Assembly: GCA_022570975.1 (NCBI GenBank)
Contig: JACZYS010000155.1
Location: forward strand, 1-6,107
Length of the DNA: 6,107 nt
Direction of reading: 5' to 3'
Source of the DNA: Candidatus Zixiibacteriota bacterium
Lineage (GTDB): Bacteria > Zixibacteria > MSB-5A5 > GN15 > FEB-12
Both the position numbers and the translations under genes were made by a program. Below, in pieces: positions 1 through 5,483 of this stretch. The notes below the pieces were generated by a model. That model was not told the origin of the DNA. It saw only the letters and a list, made by a program, of their open reading frames with translations, and searched no databases. The first letter of the stretch is position 1. Each line of letters starts with the position of its first letter.

Positions 1-1
1 G

Positions 2-787
2 TTTATGGGGATTGACAGAATGATAACTCCCGGACGTTATGATTTCAGCGGTGAGAACTCGTGCAAGTCGGTACTCAAGAAACTTGCCGAGGCAGATTTC
101 CTAAAAATTAAAATGACTTTCCCGGAAGGAAGCAGAATTTGGGATGTTGCCAGCGCAATGAAAGATCAGCTGTTTTTGGACTCGGCAAAAGTTGTCGGAT
201 TTGACTCAGATTCTTCTTTTTTGACAAGCTATGGGATTGCATCGCTTGAAGGTTATCTGTATCCTGAGACTTACTTTTTTAGATGGGGGATATCTGAAGA
301 GGACGCATTATCCGAAATGGTTGGGATTTTTAAAATTCAGACGAAATCTCTCTGGAAAGATACAGTCAACACCGGATTGAGTCTTGCAGAGACAATTATA
401 ATGGCTTCAATTATCGAATCGGAAACAGGCTCCGGCGCCGAGCGGGGGAAAGTGTCATCGGTATATCATAACCGTCTCAAGAAAAAAATGAAACTTCAGG
501 CCGATCCCACCGTCATTTACGGACTGGGCGGGTTGGACAGAGACTTGATGAAACGTGATTTAAAAAAAGATACGCCTTTTAATACTTATCTTCATAAAGG
601 TCTCACCCCGGCGCCAATCAATTCCCCCGGGCTTGAAGCAATAAAAGCCGCCTTGAATCCTCCCGAAACAGATTACTTATATTTTGTAGCGGAAATTGAC
701 GGCGGTCATTATTTCTCCAGAACCAATGCCGAACATAGCCGGGCGGTCAGACGAATCAAGAAAGAAAAAAGAGAAAAGAAGAACTAA
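2..787 (+). CDS. mltG: Endolytic murein transglycosylase MltG (YceG-like), 5' partial
   Basis: MltG is an inner-membrane lytic transglycosylase that cuts nascent peptidoglycan glycan strands and so limits their length. The window opens inside the gene. The frame is open to the first base, so the ATG at position 5 is internal. The usual N-terminal membrane anchor and the start of the LysM-like region are missing; a full protein is normally about 330-350 residues and 260 are seen after that ATG. Visible family signatures, numbered from the ATG at 5, are TPGRYDF (8-14), FPEGSRIWDVA (39-49), LEGYLYPETY (81-90), and the catalytic block ASIIESET (134-141) whose first Glu (E138) matches the catalytic Glu of E. 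coli MltG. LQADPTVIYGL and the C-terminal YLYFVAEIDGGHYFSRTNAEH follow. The C-terminus is Lys/Arg-rich. The gene converges on the next one, sharing the bases of both stop codons. Identification is secure. Confidence 0.95.
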   Translation, partial: FMGIDRMITPGRYDFSGENSCKSVLKKLAEADFLKIKMTFPEGSRIWDVASAMKDQLFLDSAKVVGFDSDSSFLTSYGIASLEGYLYPETYFFRWGISEEDALSEMVGIFKIQTKSLWKDTVNTGLSLAETIIMASIIESETGSGAERGKVSSVYHNRLKKKMKLQADPTVIYGLGGLDRDLMKRDLKKDTPFNTYLHKGLTPAPINSPGLEAIKAALNPPETDYLYFVAEIDGGHYFSRTNAEHSRAVRRIKKEKREKKN

Positions 788-1332
788 ACGGCGACATCTT
801 TATTGTTTCTCTTGATTATCAGAGAAGCCAACTGCTCAGCAGCTTCCTGAATTAATGATTGCGATTTTTTATTAGTGAGCTCACCTGAAATTGAACTGAG
901 TGTGACCAAACCAATTACTTTTTCATCGTAAATCAGCGGCTGTATCGTGAGAGATTTTGACTCATTGTTAAAAAGCAGTTTTTTCTCAAAGAAATTACCT
1001 GAAAAATCAACCGGACTATCAATTGTATTAGCCACACCTTTTTCTGCAACCTTGATAAGCAGAGAAGATTCAGAAGGTAAAGTAATTGTCAACCCATCCC
1101 TGACAACTCCGTTTTCCCAGGTAGAAATGGCGGCCAGCTGATTGGTCTGTTGCTGATTCAAAATTAAGACCGAGCGGTTGATAGACAATTTCTCAGCTAA
1201 GTTGCTGCTAAACTCTACAAATAGATCTGAAATGTTATCAACTGAAATTCTGCTCTGTTTTACAATTTTCTCACTTGGAGAAAATTCTTCAGGGTTTTGT
1301 TTTGCTTTATTCATTTCATCTAAAAATCGCAA
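784..1332 (-). CDS. GAF-domain protein, third gene of a minus-strand signalling operon
   Basis: The 182-residue protein has no membrane segment or signal peptide and is probably cytoplasmic. After a polar N-terminal stretch (1-30) it shows a GAF-like pattern: helix 31-50, strand SVLILNQ (54-60), strand LAAISTW (66-72), and the typical paired strands LTIQPLIYDEKVIGLVTLSS (128-147). A final amphipathic helix (157-174) follows. GAF domains bind small ligands or mediate signalling contacts; no ligand can be named here. There is no catalytic output domain, so it may be a stand-alone sensor or partner of the NtrC-like protein encoded 10 bases upstream. The longest frame starts at TTG (1332); an ATG at 1314 would give 176 residues. 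Neither has a clear Shine-Dalgarno sequence, so the start is uncertain. The stop overlaps the mltG stop on the other strand. The GAF call rests on pattern only. Confidence 0.8.
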   Translation of the reverse strand: MRFLDEMNKAKQNPEEFSPSEKIVKQSRISVDNISDLFVEFSSNLAEKLSINRSVLILNQQQTNQLAAISTWENGVVRDGLTITLPSESSLLIKVAEKGVANTIDSPVDFSGNFFEKKLLFNNESKSLTIQPLIYDEKVIGLVTLSSISGELTNKKSQSLIQEAAEQLASLIIKRNNKDVAV

Positions 1333-1342
1333 TAAGTGTTAT

Positions 1343-2698
1343 TTATGAGATATCTCTTTTTAGATTATATTTTCTAATCTTGCGCCAGAGGGTTGTTCTG
1401 CCAATCCCCAGTTTTTGCGCCGATTGGGTGTAGTTCCAGTTGTTGTCATCGAGAACTTTTATAATCACGTTTTTTTGATTATCTGCCAGCGAATCTTTTG
1501 AACTGACTGCAAATTCATCCGTCATGTTTGTCGAATTGCCAAAAACAGCCTCCGTTACCGGCTCTGTTTCTGTTCTTGCAAATCTGATATCGGATGAGTC
1601 AATCAATTTGTTTCTGCAGATAGCGGCGGCTTTGGTAAGTATCTCTTTTAGCTCTTTAAGATTGTTGGTCCATTTGTGCGACAACAGTTTGTCCACGGCC
1701 TCGGGAGAAATCATAATTTCCCCCAGAGGAGAAATCAGTCTCAAAAAATATTGGCAGGTTATTTCCAGATCTTCCATTCTTTCAGAAAGAGGATAGGTGA
1801 CAAGGGGCATCTGATTAAGAAAATGAAACAATTCTTTATTAAACTTTTTTTCAGCTGTCATTTTTGTCAGTGATTGAGTGGATGAAGCAACGACTCTGAT
1901 ATTGTTAATATCAAAATTAAAATCCAGATTGCTTTCATTATACGAAGTCAATGCCGCGGCCAGTTTCTCTTGAAGTGCGAGAGGCATTTTGTTTATCTGT
2001 TTCAAATATATAGTGCCGTCTCTTTTCTCGTCGTTATTTTCGGAATAGAAAATTTCTGTCATGCTCGTTTCTGATTCTGTTTCACAGTTGATCAGGTGAA
2101 AGGCTCTGTTTCTGTATGATGAGTGGTAATGAATTGTTTTCGCTGACAATGTTTTTCCACTGCCGGATGGGCCGGTGATTAAGATGGGGATTTCCGTATC
2201 CGAAATTTTCATAAGTTTTTCTTTTAATTGCATGATTTCCTCAGAAATACCAACTATATTGTCAAAGCTCGATCTCATGGCTATTTGAGTTTTGTATGCA
2301 AAAAGTTCTTCGGTCATACGGCTGAAACGAATTTTTTTCTGTATTTGCTGAACTATTATTTCTGTTGAAGTTGTAAGCTCTGCAAAATCAATTTGCGGTG
2401 AGTTCAATTTCTTAACCAAATCTACACTTTTTGAGCTTTCACCAAGTAAAAGTATTTCCGTATGCGGCGATGATTTTCTTACTTCTTTTATAGTCTCAAT
2501 TATTTTGCTTGTCTCACCTGAAATCGTAAAGAGGAGGAGGTCAAATTTCAGACTATTTAGAAGTGTCTGTGCTTTCAAATAGCTCTCGGTTTGGGTGATT
2601 TTATATTCGGCTTTTGAGACTAAGGTTGCAATCAGTTCATTTATTTCCAGAGAACCGGTAATTACCAACAGATTCCCTATTTCATTACTTCTTTTCAT
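1343..2698 (-). CDS. Degenerate NtrC-family regulator: pseudo-receiver, inactive AAA+ domain, intact Fis-type HTH
   Basis: The 451-residue protein has the domain order of a sigma-54 activator. Residues 8-125 are receiver-like, but the phospho-acceptor position is Thr58 (DLLLFTIS) and the usual acidic pair after strand 1 reads TGS. Residues 145-375 form an AAA+ domain with a good Walker A (GPSGSGKT, 176-183). The GAFTGA loop that touches sigma-54 is absent: only 22 residues lie between NC (204-205) and GTIYLKQI (228-235), about 20 fewer than usual. Walker B reads LKQI instead of LDEI, the arginine-finger segment reads FNKELFHFLN (286-295) without either Arg, and WTNNLKEL (343-350) has Lys for the sensor II Arg. 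The C-terminal Fis-type helix-turn-helix (about 408-446, ending LGIGRTTLWRKIRKYNL) is intact. Inference: it probably binds DNA, and may still bind ATP, but is unlikely to hydrolyse ATP or activate sigma-54 polymerase. The ATG lies 4 bases after the upstream stop, with AAGAGG about 13 bases before it. Confidence 0.9.
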   Translation of the reverse strand: MKRSNEIGNLLVITGSLEINELIATLVSKAEYKITQTESYLKAQTLLNSLKFDLLLFTISGETSKIIETIKEVRKSSPHTEILLLGESSKSVDLVKKLNSPQIDFAELTTSTEIIVQQIQKKIRFSRMTEELFAYKTQIAMRSSFDNIVGISEEIMQLKEKLMKISDTEIPILITGPSGSGKTLSAKTIHYHSSYRNRAFHLINCETESETSMTEIFYSENNDEKRDGTIYLKQINKMPLALQEKLAAALTSYNESNLDFNFDINNIRVVASSTQSLTKMTAEKKFNKELFHFLNQMPLVTYPLSERMEDLEITCQYFLRLISPLGEIMISPEAVDKLLSHKWTNNLKELKEILTKAAAICRNKLIDSSDIRFARTETEPVTEAVFGNSTNMTDEFAVSSKDSLADNQKNVIIKVLDDNNWNYTQSAQKLGIGRTTLWRKIRKYNLKRDIS

Positions 2699-2702
2699 AG
2701 TA

Positions 2703-3107
2703 TCAGTTATTCCTCTTAAAAGTTAATACTGTGGTCAATTGATCGTCTTTGGTTGTTTGGCAATAATCCAAGCGGCAGGACCTGGCCAATTCTTCAATTT
2801 TTTCTATTTCATCAGGGCCAATACCTCTCATGTCCGTTCTGGATTTGATTTTCATGGTAACCTTGCAGTTGTCAGTAGAATTAGTGAGATATATGGAGAC
2901 TTTTGATTTGCTCCTTCCATGAATACTTATCACTTTCTTAAGCAGGGCGGAAATCTGTGGTTGCGATATGGCAAAATCTAAATCTCTGGAATAATTTTCT
3001 ATTGTAACCGGTATAACCGAGGCCGTTTTGCTGTTTGAAGAAATCCGGCTTTCAACAGCCAGATCCAGTTCAATGAGCAGGTTAATTTTCTGTTCAGATT
3101 TTTCCAT
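2703..3107 (-). CDS. Small protein of unknown function, possible degenerate histidine-kinase-type ATPase fold
   Basis: This 134-residue soluble protein is the first gene of the minus-strand operon. I do not recognise its family with certainty. The order of segments resembles the tail of a HATPase_c domain. There is a helix (49-63, QPQISALLKKVISIHG) where the N-box would lie, two strands (KVSIYLTN at 69-76 and KVTMKIKS at 82-89), then DMRGIG (92-97) reminiscent of a DxGxGI G1 box. A helix IEKIEELARSCRLDY (101-115) and a last strand LTTVLTFKR (124-132) follow. The N-box Asn, the ATP lid and the G2 box are not visible and there is no His-phosphorylation domain, so if the fold is right it should not be an active kinase. 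Its place next to an NtrC-like gene (4-base gap) supports a signalling role. ATG at 3107; no clear Shine-Dalgarno. Alternative: an unrelated small domain. Confidence 0.75.
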   Translation of the reverse strand: MEKSEQKINLLIELDLAVESRISSNSKTASVIPVTIENYSRDLDFAISQPQISALLKKVISIHGRSKSKVSIYLTNSTDNCKVTMKIKSRTDMRGIGPDEIEKIEELARSCRLDYCQTTKDDQLTTVLTFKRNN

Positions 3108-3204
3108 TTGCCAAGAAAGTATGGGTTTTTAACATTAGTCCTGATTCAGATTGAAACCGGAATTTACGCCTTTATCTTATATCTGTTTCAGACCGGTACA
3201 TAAT

Positions 3205-3232
3205 TAAGATATCGACCTGCAATTGATATCCT
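3205..3232. repeat. Imperfect inverted repeat with two GATATC sites
   Basis: GATATC occurs at 3208-3213 and 3225-3230, 17 bases centre to centre. With flanking bases the pair reads AAGATATC ... GATATCCTT, an imperfect inverted repeat. It sits in the 198-base space between the divergent minus-strand operon and gatC. The arrangement suits a dimeric regulator, perhaps the Fis-type HTH protein encoded nearby, but it could be chance; A/T-rich hexamers like this are common. Confidence 0.3.
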
Positions 3233-3271
3233 TTAGTCGGTAAAAAGTCCCTTATATACCAATAAATCCGC

Positions 3272-3302
3272 TTGACTTCTTAACCTGTTTTCAATAACTT
3301 TT
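3272..3302 (+). promoter_or_regulatory. Putative promoter of gatC-kdsB-pyrG
   Basis: TTGACT (3272-3277) is followed by TAACTTTT (3295-3302). Read as a sigma-70 promoter, the -35 is good, the spacer is 17 and the -10 (TAACTT) is weak. Read as a Bacteroidetes-type promoter (TTG, 19-21 bases, TAnnTTTG), the fit is better: TTG at 3272-3274, 20 bases, TAnnTTT, with only the last G missing. Either way transcription would start at or within a few bases of the gatC ATG at 3306, giving a leaderless or nearly leaderless message, in keeping with the lack of a Shine-Dalgarno sequence there. Inference from sequence only. Confidence 0.4.
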
Positions 3303-3305
3303 CCT

Positions 3306-3593
3306 ATGCCACTAACAAAGCAACAGGTTGAACATATAGCCCGTCTTGCCCGGTTAAATATCACTGAAAAAGAGGTAGAAAAGTTCTCAAAAGAATTGGC
3401 TCTGATTGTAGATTACTTTGAGCAGATTGCCGCCGTTGATACTACTGATATAGAGCCCAGAGACCAGTTTATAACGGCAGAAAACGTATTTCGTGAAGAC
3501 AGAGTAAAGGAATCACTGCCTCAGAAAAAAGCCCTTGAAAATGCGCCGGACAGTGACGGCGAGTATTTCCATGTTCCCAAGGTGATTGGGTAA
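3306..3593 (+). CDS. gatC: Asp-tRNA(Asn)/Glu-tRNA(Gln) amidotransferase subunit C
   Basis: GatC is the small subunit of the GatCAB complex, which amidates misacylated Glu-tRNA(Gln) and/or Asp-tRNA(Asn). It wraps around GatA and bridges to GatB. The 95-residue length is normal for the family. The N-terminal signature LTKQQVEHIARLARLNIT (3-20), the mid-helix ELALIVDYFEQIAAVDTTDI (30-49), EPRD just after it, and the C-terminal EYFHVPKVIG are all classic GatC features. The ATG at 3306 gives the usual N-terminus, so it is preferred although it has no Shine-Dalgarno; the mRNA may be leaderless. It is the first gene of an operon: its TAA shares one base with the ATG of kdsB (TAATG). No gatA or gatB is visible in the window, so the partner subunits must be encoded elsewhere. 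Confidence 0.95.
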   Translation: MPLTKQQVEHIARLARLNITEKEVEKFSKELALIVDYFEQIAAVDTTDIEPRDQFITAENVFREDRVKESLPQKKALENAPDSDGEYFHVPKVIG

Positions 3594-4327
3594 TGGCGGC
3601 AAAAGTGGTTGCAATTATTCCGGCCAGATACAATTCCCAGCGATTCAACGGCAAAGTTCTCTATCCCATTGCAGGAATGCCCCTTTTATATCATATCTGG
3701 AAATCTATTTCATCTTCAAAATCGCTCAACCAATTACTGATTACGACCGATGACAAAAGGATTAAAAATGCGGCCGAGTCATTTGGAGCCGATGTCCTGA
3801 TGTCATCCAGCCGGCACAAAACCGGCTCTGACAGGGTTGCGGAGATATCTGAAAAAGTAAGCGGTGATATTTTCATAAATTTTCAGGCTGATAATTTTGG
3901 AATTAAACCTCCGTTCATAAACAACCTTGTTGCCAATTTCTTAAGAGATAAATCAGAAAAATATGCAACCGTTGTCAAAAAGATTAAAAATGACAATCTT
4001 CTTTTTAACCCCAACTGTGTTAAGACCGTTCTGGATCAGAAAGACTATGCTCTCTGGTTCTCCAGATTTCCGATTCCATACTTAAACAGCTTCAAAGGGA
4101 AAACCAGAAACTCTCAGCATAATTTTTGGGAGCATATAGGTATTTATCTTTTCAGAAAATCCGGACTAAGAAAGTATGCAGCCTGGAAAAGGTCAGACAC
4201 AGAAAAAGCAGAATCACTTGAACAACTGAGAATATTAGAAAATGGGGGAAGAATAAAAGCGTACAAAACAACTGCAAATATAATTTCTATTGATAACAAA
4301 AATGACTTAAGGAGAATAAAAATTTAG
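3593..4327 (+). CDS. kdsB: CMP-Kdo synthetase (3-deoxy-manno-octulosonate cytidylyltransferase)
   Basis: KdsB activates Kdo with CTP to give CMP-Kdo for the inner core of lipopolysaccharide; it marks this part of the window as Gram-negative. The 244 residues match the family length (about 248). Motifs in order: IIPARYNSQRFNGK (8-21, nucleotide-binding loop), TTDDKRI (51-57), HKTGSDRVAE (75-84), INFQADN (95-101), DYALWFSRFPIPY (151-163), HIGIY (181-185), ESLEQLR (207-213) and SIDNKNDL (232-239). Asp100 and Asp234 correspond to the two metal-binding Asp residues of E. coli KdsB. One oddity: the near-universal QGDEP motif reads QADNF, keeping the metal Asp but losing the following Glu-Pro. It is translationally linked to gatC (one-base overlap) and is followed after one base by pyrG, whose product CTP is its co-substrate. 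A divergent cytidylyltransferase for a related sugar is possible but less likely. Confidence 0.88.
   Translation: MAAKVVAIIPARYNSQRFNGKVLYPIAGMPLLYHIWKSISSSKSLNQLLITTDDKRIKNAAESFGADVLMSSSRHKTGSDRVAEISEKVSGDIFINFQADNFGIKPPFINNLVANFLRDKSEKYATVVKKIKNDNLLFNPNCVKTVLDQKDYALWFSRFPIPYLNSFKGKTRNSQHNFWEHIGIYLFRKSGLRKYAAWKRSDTEKAESLEQLRILENGGRIKAYKTTANIISIDNKNDLRRIKI
4309..4314 (+). promoter_or_regulatory. Shine-Dalgarno-like AAGGAG before pyrG, long spacing
   Basis: AAGGAG lies inside the end of kdsB, 14 bases before the pyrG ATG at 4329. The spacing is longer than the usual 5-10 bases. It still supports this ATG as the start, which also gives the normal CTP synthase N-terminus. Confidence 0.45.
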
Positions 4328-4328
4328 A

Positions 4329-4796
4329 ATGAGTAAGAATGTAAAATATATCTTTATAACCGGTGGCGTTGTTTCATCGCTTGGCAAAGGAATAGCCGCC
4401 TCCTCAATTGGGTTCCTACTCCAGAAGAGAGGGTTAAAAGTCTGCAACGCCAAATTTGACCCTTACTTAAATGTTGACCCGGGCACCATGAACCCATTTC
4501 AGCATGGAGAGGTTTTTGTGTTGGATGACGGTGCCGAAACTGATTTGGATCTGGGGCATTATGAAAGATTCTTGGATCAGCCCTTAAGCCGAACCAATAA
4601 CGTTACCACCGGACAGATTTATAACACTGTTATTACTCGCGAAAGAAGAGGAGATTATCTTGGGGCGACAGTGCAGGTAATTCCCCATATAACAGAAGAG
4701 ATAAAAAACAGATTGCGGCAGCTGGAAAAATCGTGCGGTGAGCCGGATGTGATTATTGCAGAAATCGGCGGTACCGTTGGAGATATAGAATCACTT
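4329..4796 (+). CDS. pyrG: CTP synthase, N-terminal fragment (3' truncated at the join)
   Basis: CTP synthase makes CTP from UTP, ATP and glutamine. The fragment aligns by eye with E. coli PyrG from the first residue: the P-loop-like FITGGVVSSLGKGIAASS (9-26, Lys20 matching Lys18), KFDPYLNVDPGTMNP (42-56), QHGEVFVLDDGAETDLDLG (58-76), RERRGDYLGATVQVIPHI, and EIGGTVGDIESL (145-156). Asp74 and Glu145 correspond to the magnesium-binding Asp72 and Glu140. A full protein has about 540 residues; only the first 156 are here and the expected Pro-Phe after ESL is replaced. As third gene after gatC and kdsB it would supply CTP to KdsB. The intact gene in the source organism presumably continues beyond the join. 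Confidence 0.93.
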
Positions 4797-5483
4797 CGTT
4801 CAGTAATTGATGATGATACAGCATTTGTAATTTTAGAACCAATTCAAGGAGAGAGTGGAATTATTGTTGCACCTGAAGGATTTTTACAAGAAGTAAGAAA
4901 ACTTTGTGATGAAAAAGGAATTCTGTTAATTTTTGACGAAATACAAGCTGGTTTAGGTAGAACTGGACGATTATGGGCTTGTGATCATTGGAATACTGCA
5001 CCAGATATTTTATGTCTTGCAAAAGGAATAGCAGGAGGAGTGCCAATGGGTGTAACTCTTGTAAGACCAGACATTCTAGCTTCAATGAACAAAGGAGAGC
5101 ACTCTTCAACATTTGGAGGAAATCCAATTTCTTGTGCAGCAGGGATTGCAGCTCTTAAAGCATTAACTGAAGATGGATTAATTGAGAATTCTGAGAAAAT
5201 GGGAAAAATTTTCAGAGAAGGATTAGAAAAATTAAAAGAAAAACACACTATGATTAGAGAGATTCGTGGTAAAGGACTCATGATAGGAATAGAGATGAAA
5301 TTTGAAATCAAAGATATTCTAATGGGGTTAATAAAAGATGGAATTCTGATGTTATACTCTGGACGAAATATACTAAGAATTCTTCCACCATTAGTAATAT
5401 CTGAAGAAGACATAACAAAGGTTTTACATGCTCTTGATTCTATACTAACAGAAGAGGAGCAAAAACGTAATGTACAAGGATAA
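4329..5483 (+). CDS. Chimeric frame: CTP synthase N-terminal half joined to LysJ/ArgD aminotransferase C-terminal half
   Basis: This 384-codon frame has no stop or frameshift but carries two unrelated protein families. Residues 1-156 are the N-terminal part of bacterial CTP synthase. Residues 157-384 are the C-terminal part of a PLP-dependent class III aminotransferase of the archaeal LysJ/ArgD kind. The switch occurs at GDIESL (151-156). The first half lacks the rest of the synthetase domain and all of the glutaminase domain. The second half lacks the N-terminal domain and the cofactor-phosphate loop of aminotransferases. Neither activity is expected. Genes before it are bacterial and genes after it archaeal, so an assembly or template-switch artefact is by far the most likely explanation. 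Annotate the halves separately and do not treat the whole as one enzyme. Confidence 0.9.
   Translation: MSKNVKYIFITGGVVSSLGKGIAASSIGFLLQKRGLKVCNAKFDPYLNVDPGTMNPFQHGEVFVLDDGAETDLDLGHYERFLDQPLSRTNNVTTGQIYNTVITRERRGDYLGATVQVIPHITEEIKNRLRQLEKSCGEPDVIIAEIGGTVGDIESLRSVIDDDTAFVILEPIQGESGIIVAPEGFLQEVRKLCDEKGILLIFDEIQAGLGRTGRLWACDHWNTAPDILCLAKGIAGGVPMGVTLVRPDILASMNKGEHSSTFGGNPISCAAGIAALKALTEDGLIENSEKMGKIFREGLEKLKEKHTMIREIRGKGLMIGIEMKFEIKDILMGLIKDGILMLYSGRNILRILPPLVISEEDITKVLHALDSILTEEEQKRNVQG
4779..4797. other. Probable chimeric junction between a bacterial and an archaeal genome
   Basis: These bases encode GDIESL plus one base. In CTP synthases the sequence GGTVGDIESLPF is highly conserved, and class III aminotransferases of the ArgD/LysJ family have a closely similar (Y)(G/N)D(I/V)E(S/A)L stretch just before TxxVILEPIQGE. 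A run of about 15-19 identical bases could thus exist in both genomes. Left of it the protein is bacterial PyrG; right of it LysJ. Composition also changes: 26 of 60 bases are G or C in 4621-4680, but 16 of 60 in 5581-5640. The exact breakpoint cannot be placed inside the shared word. Confidence 0.85.
4797..5483 (+). CDS. lysJ: LysJ/ArgD-type aminotransferase, C-terminal fragment (5' truncated at the join), archaeal
   Basis: LysJ transfers an amino group from glutamate to LysW-bound aminoadipate semialdehyde in lysine synthesis; in many archaea the same enzyme also serves arginine synthesis (ArgD role). Fragment motifs, numbered in the fused frame: ILEPIQGESGI (168-178), LLIFDEIQAGLGRTG (199-213) with Asp203 expected to contact the PLP ring nitrogen, LAKGIAGGVPMG (230-241) with Lys232 as the Schiff-base lysine, and the phosphate-contacting segment HSSTFGGNP. 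A normal small C-terminal domain (IREIRGKGLMIGIEM, then ILRILPPLVISEEDI) follows. About 165 N-terminal residues are missing. It ends 14 bases inside the next gene, an Lrp regulator, and a homocitrate-synthase-like gene follows, which favours the lysine role. Arg is mostly AGA, unlike the left half. The lysJ versus argD choice is inference. Confidence 0.85.
   Translation, partial: RSVIDDDTAFVILEPIQGESGIIVAPEGFLQEVRKLCDEKGILLIFDEIQAGLGRTGRLWACDHWNTAPDILCLAKGIAGGVPMGVTLVRPDILASMNKGEHSSTFGGNPISCAAGIAALKALTEDGLIENSEKMGKIFREGLEKLKEKHTMIREIRGKGLMIGIEMKFEIKDILMGLIKDGILMLYSGRNILRILPPLVISEEDITKVLHALDSILTEEEQKRNVQG
5454..5459 (+). promoter_or_regulatory. Shine-Dalgarno-like GAGGAG deciding the start of the Lrp regulator
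   Basis: GAGGAG lies 10 bases before the ATG at 5470, within the end of the aminotransferase gene. It supports that ATG and a translational link between the two overlapping genes. Confidence 0.45.

Noticed and set aside
947..1141. 64-codon plus-strand frame within the GAF gene
   Set aside because: It is antisense to the GAF pattern, with no ribosome site and no recognisable protein.
1524..1873. Plus-strand frames of 90 and 65 codons within the NtrC-like gene
   Set aside because: The minus strand there encodes clear AAA+ and linker sequence; these are shadows.
3108..3200. Promoter for the minus-strand operon
   Set aside because: TATAAG exists (complement of 3176-3181) but the hexamer 17 bases before it (ATTATG) is a poor -35, and no sigma-54 GG/GC pair was found; not strong enough to list as a feature.
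3469..3654. 61-codon minus-strand frame across gatC and kdsB
   Set aside because: It lies opposite the gatC C-terminus and kdsB N-terminus, both well-supported genes.
4985..5413. 142-codon open frame on the minus strand opposite the aminotransferase
   Set aside because: It is antisense to strong LysJ/ArgD motifs and its translation, rich in Ile, Pro and Ser, resembles no family; it is a shadow of the coding strand.
4329..5483. A genuine natural fusion of CTP synthase and aminotransferase
   Set aside because: Both halves are cut in mid-domain, exactly at a peptide the two families share, and the flanking genes come from different domains of life.
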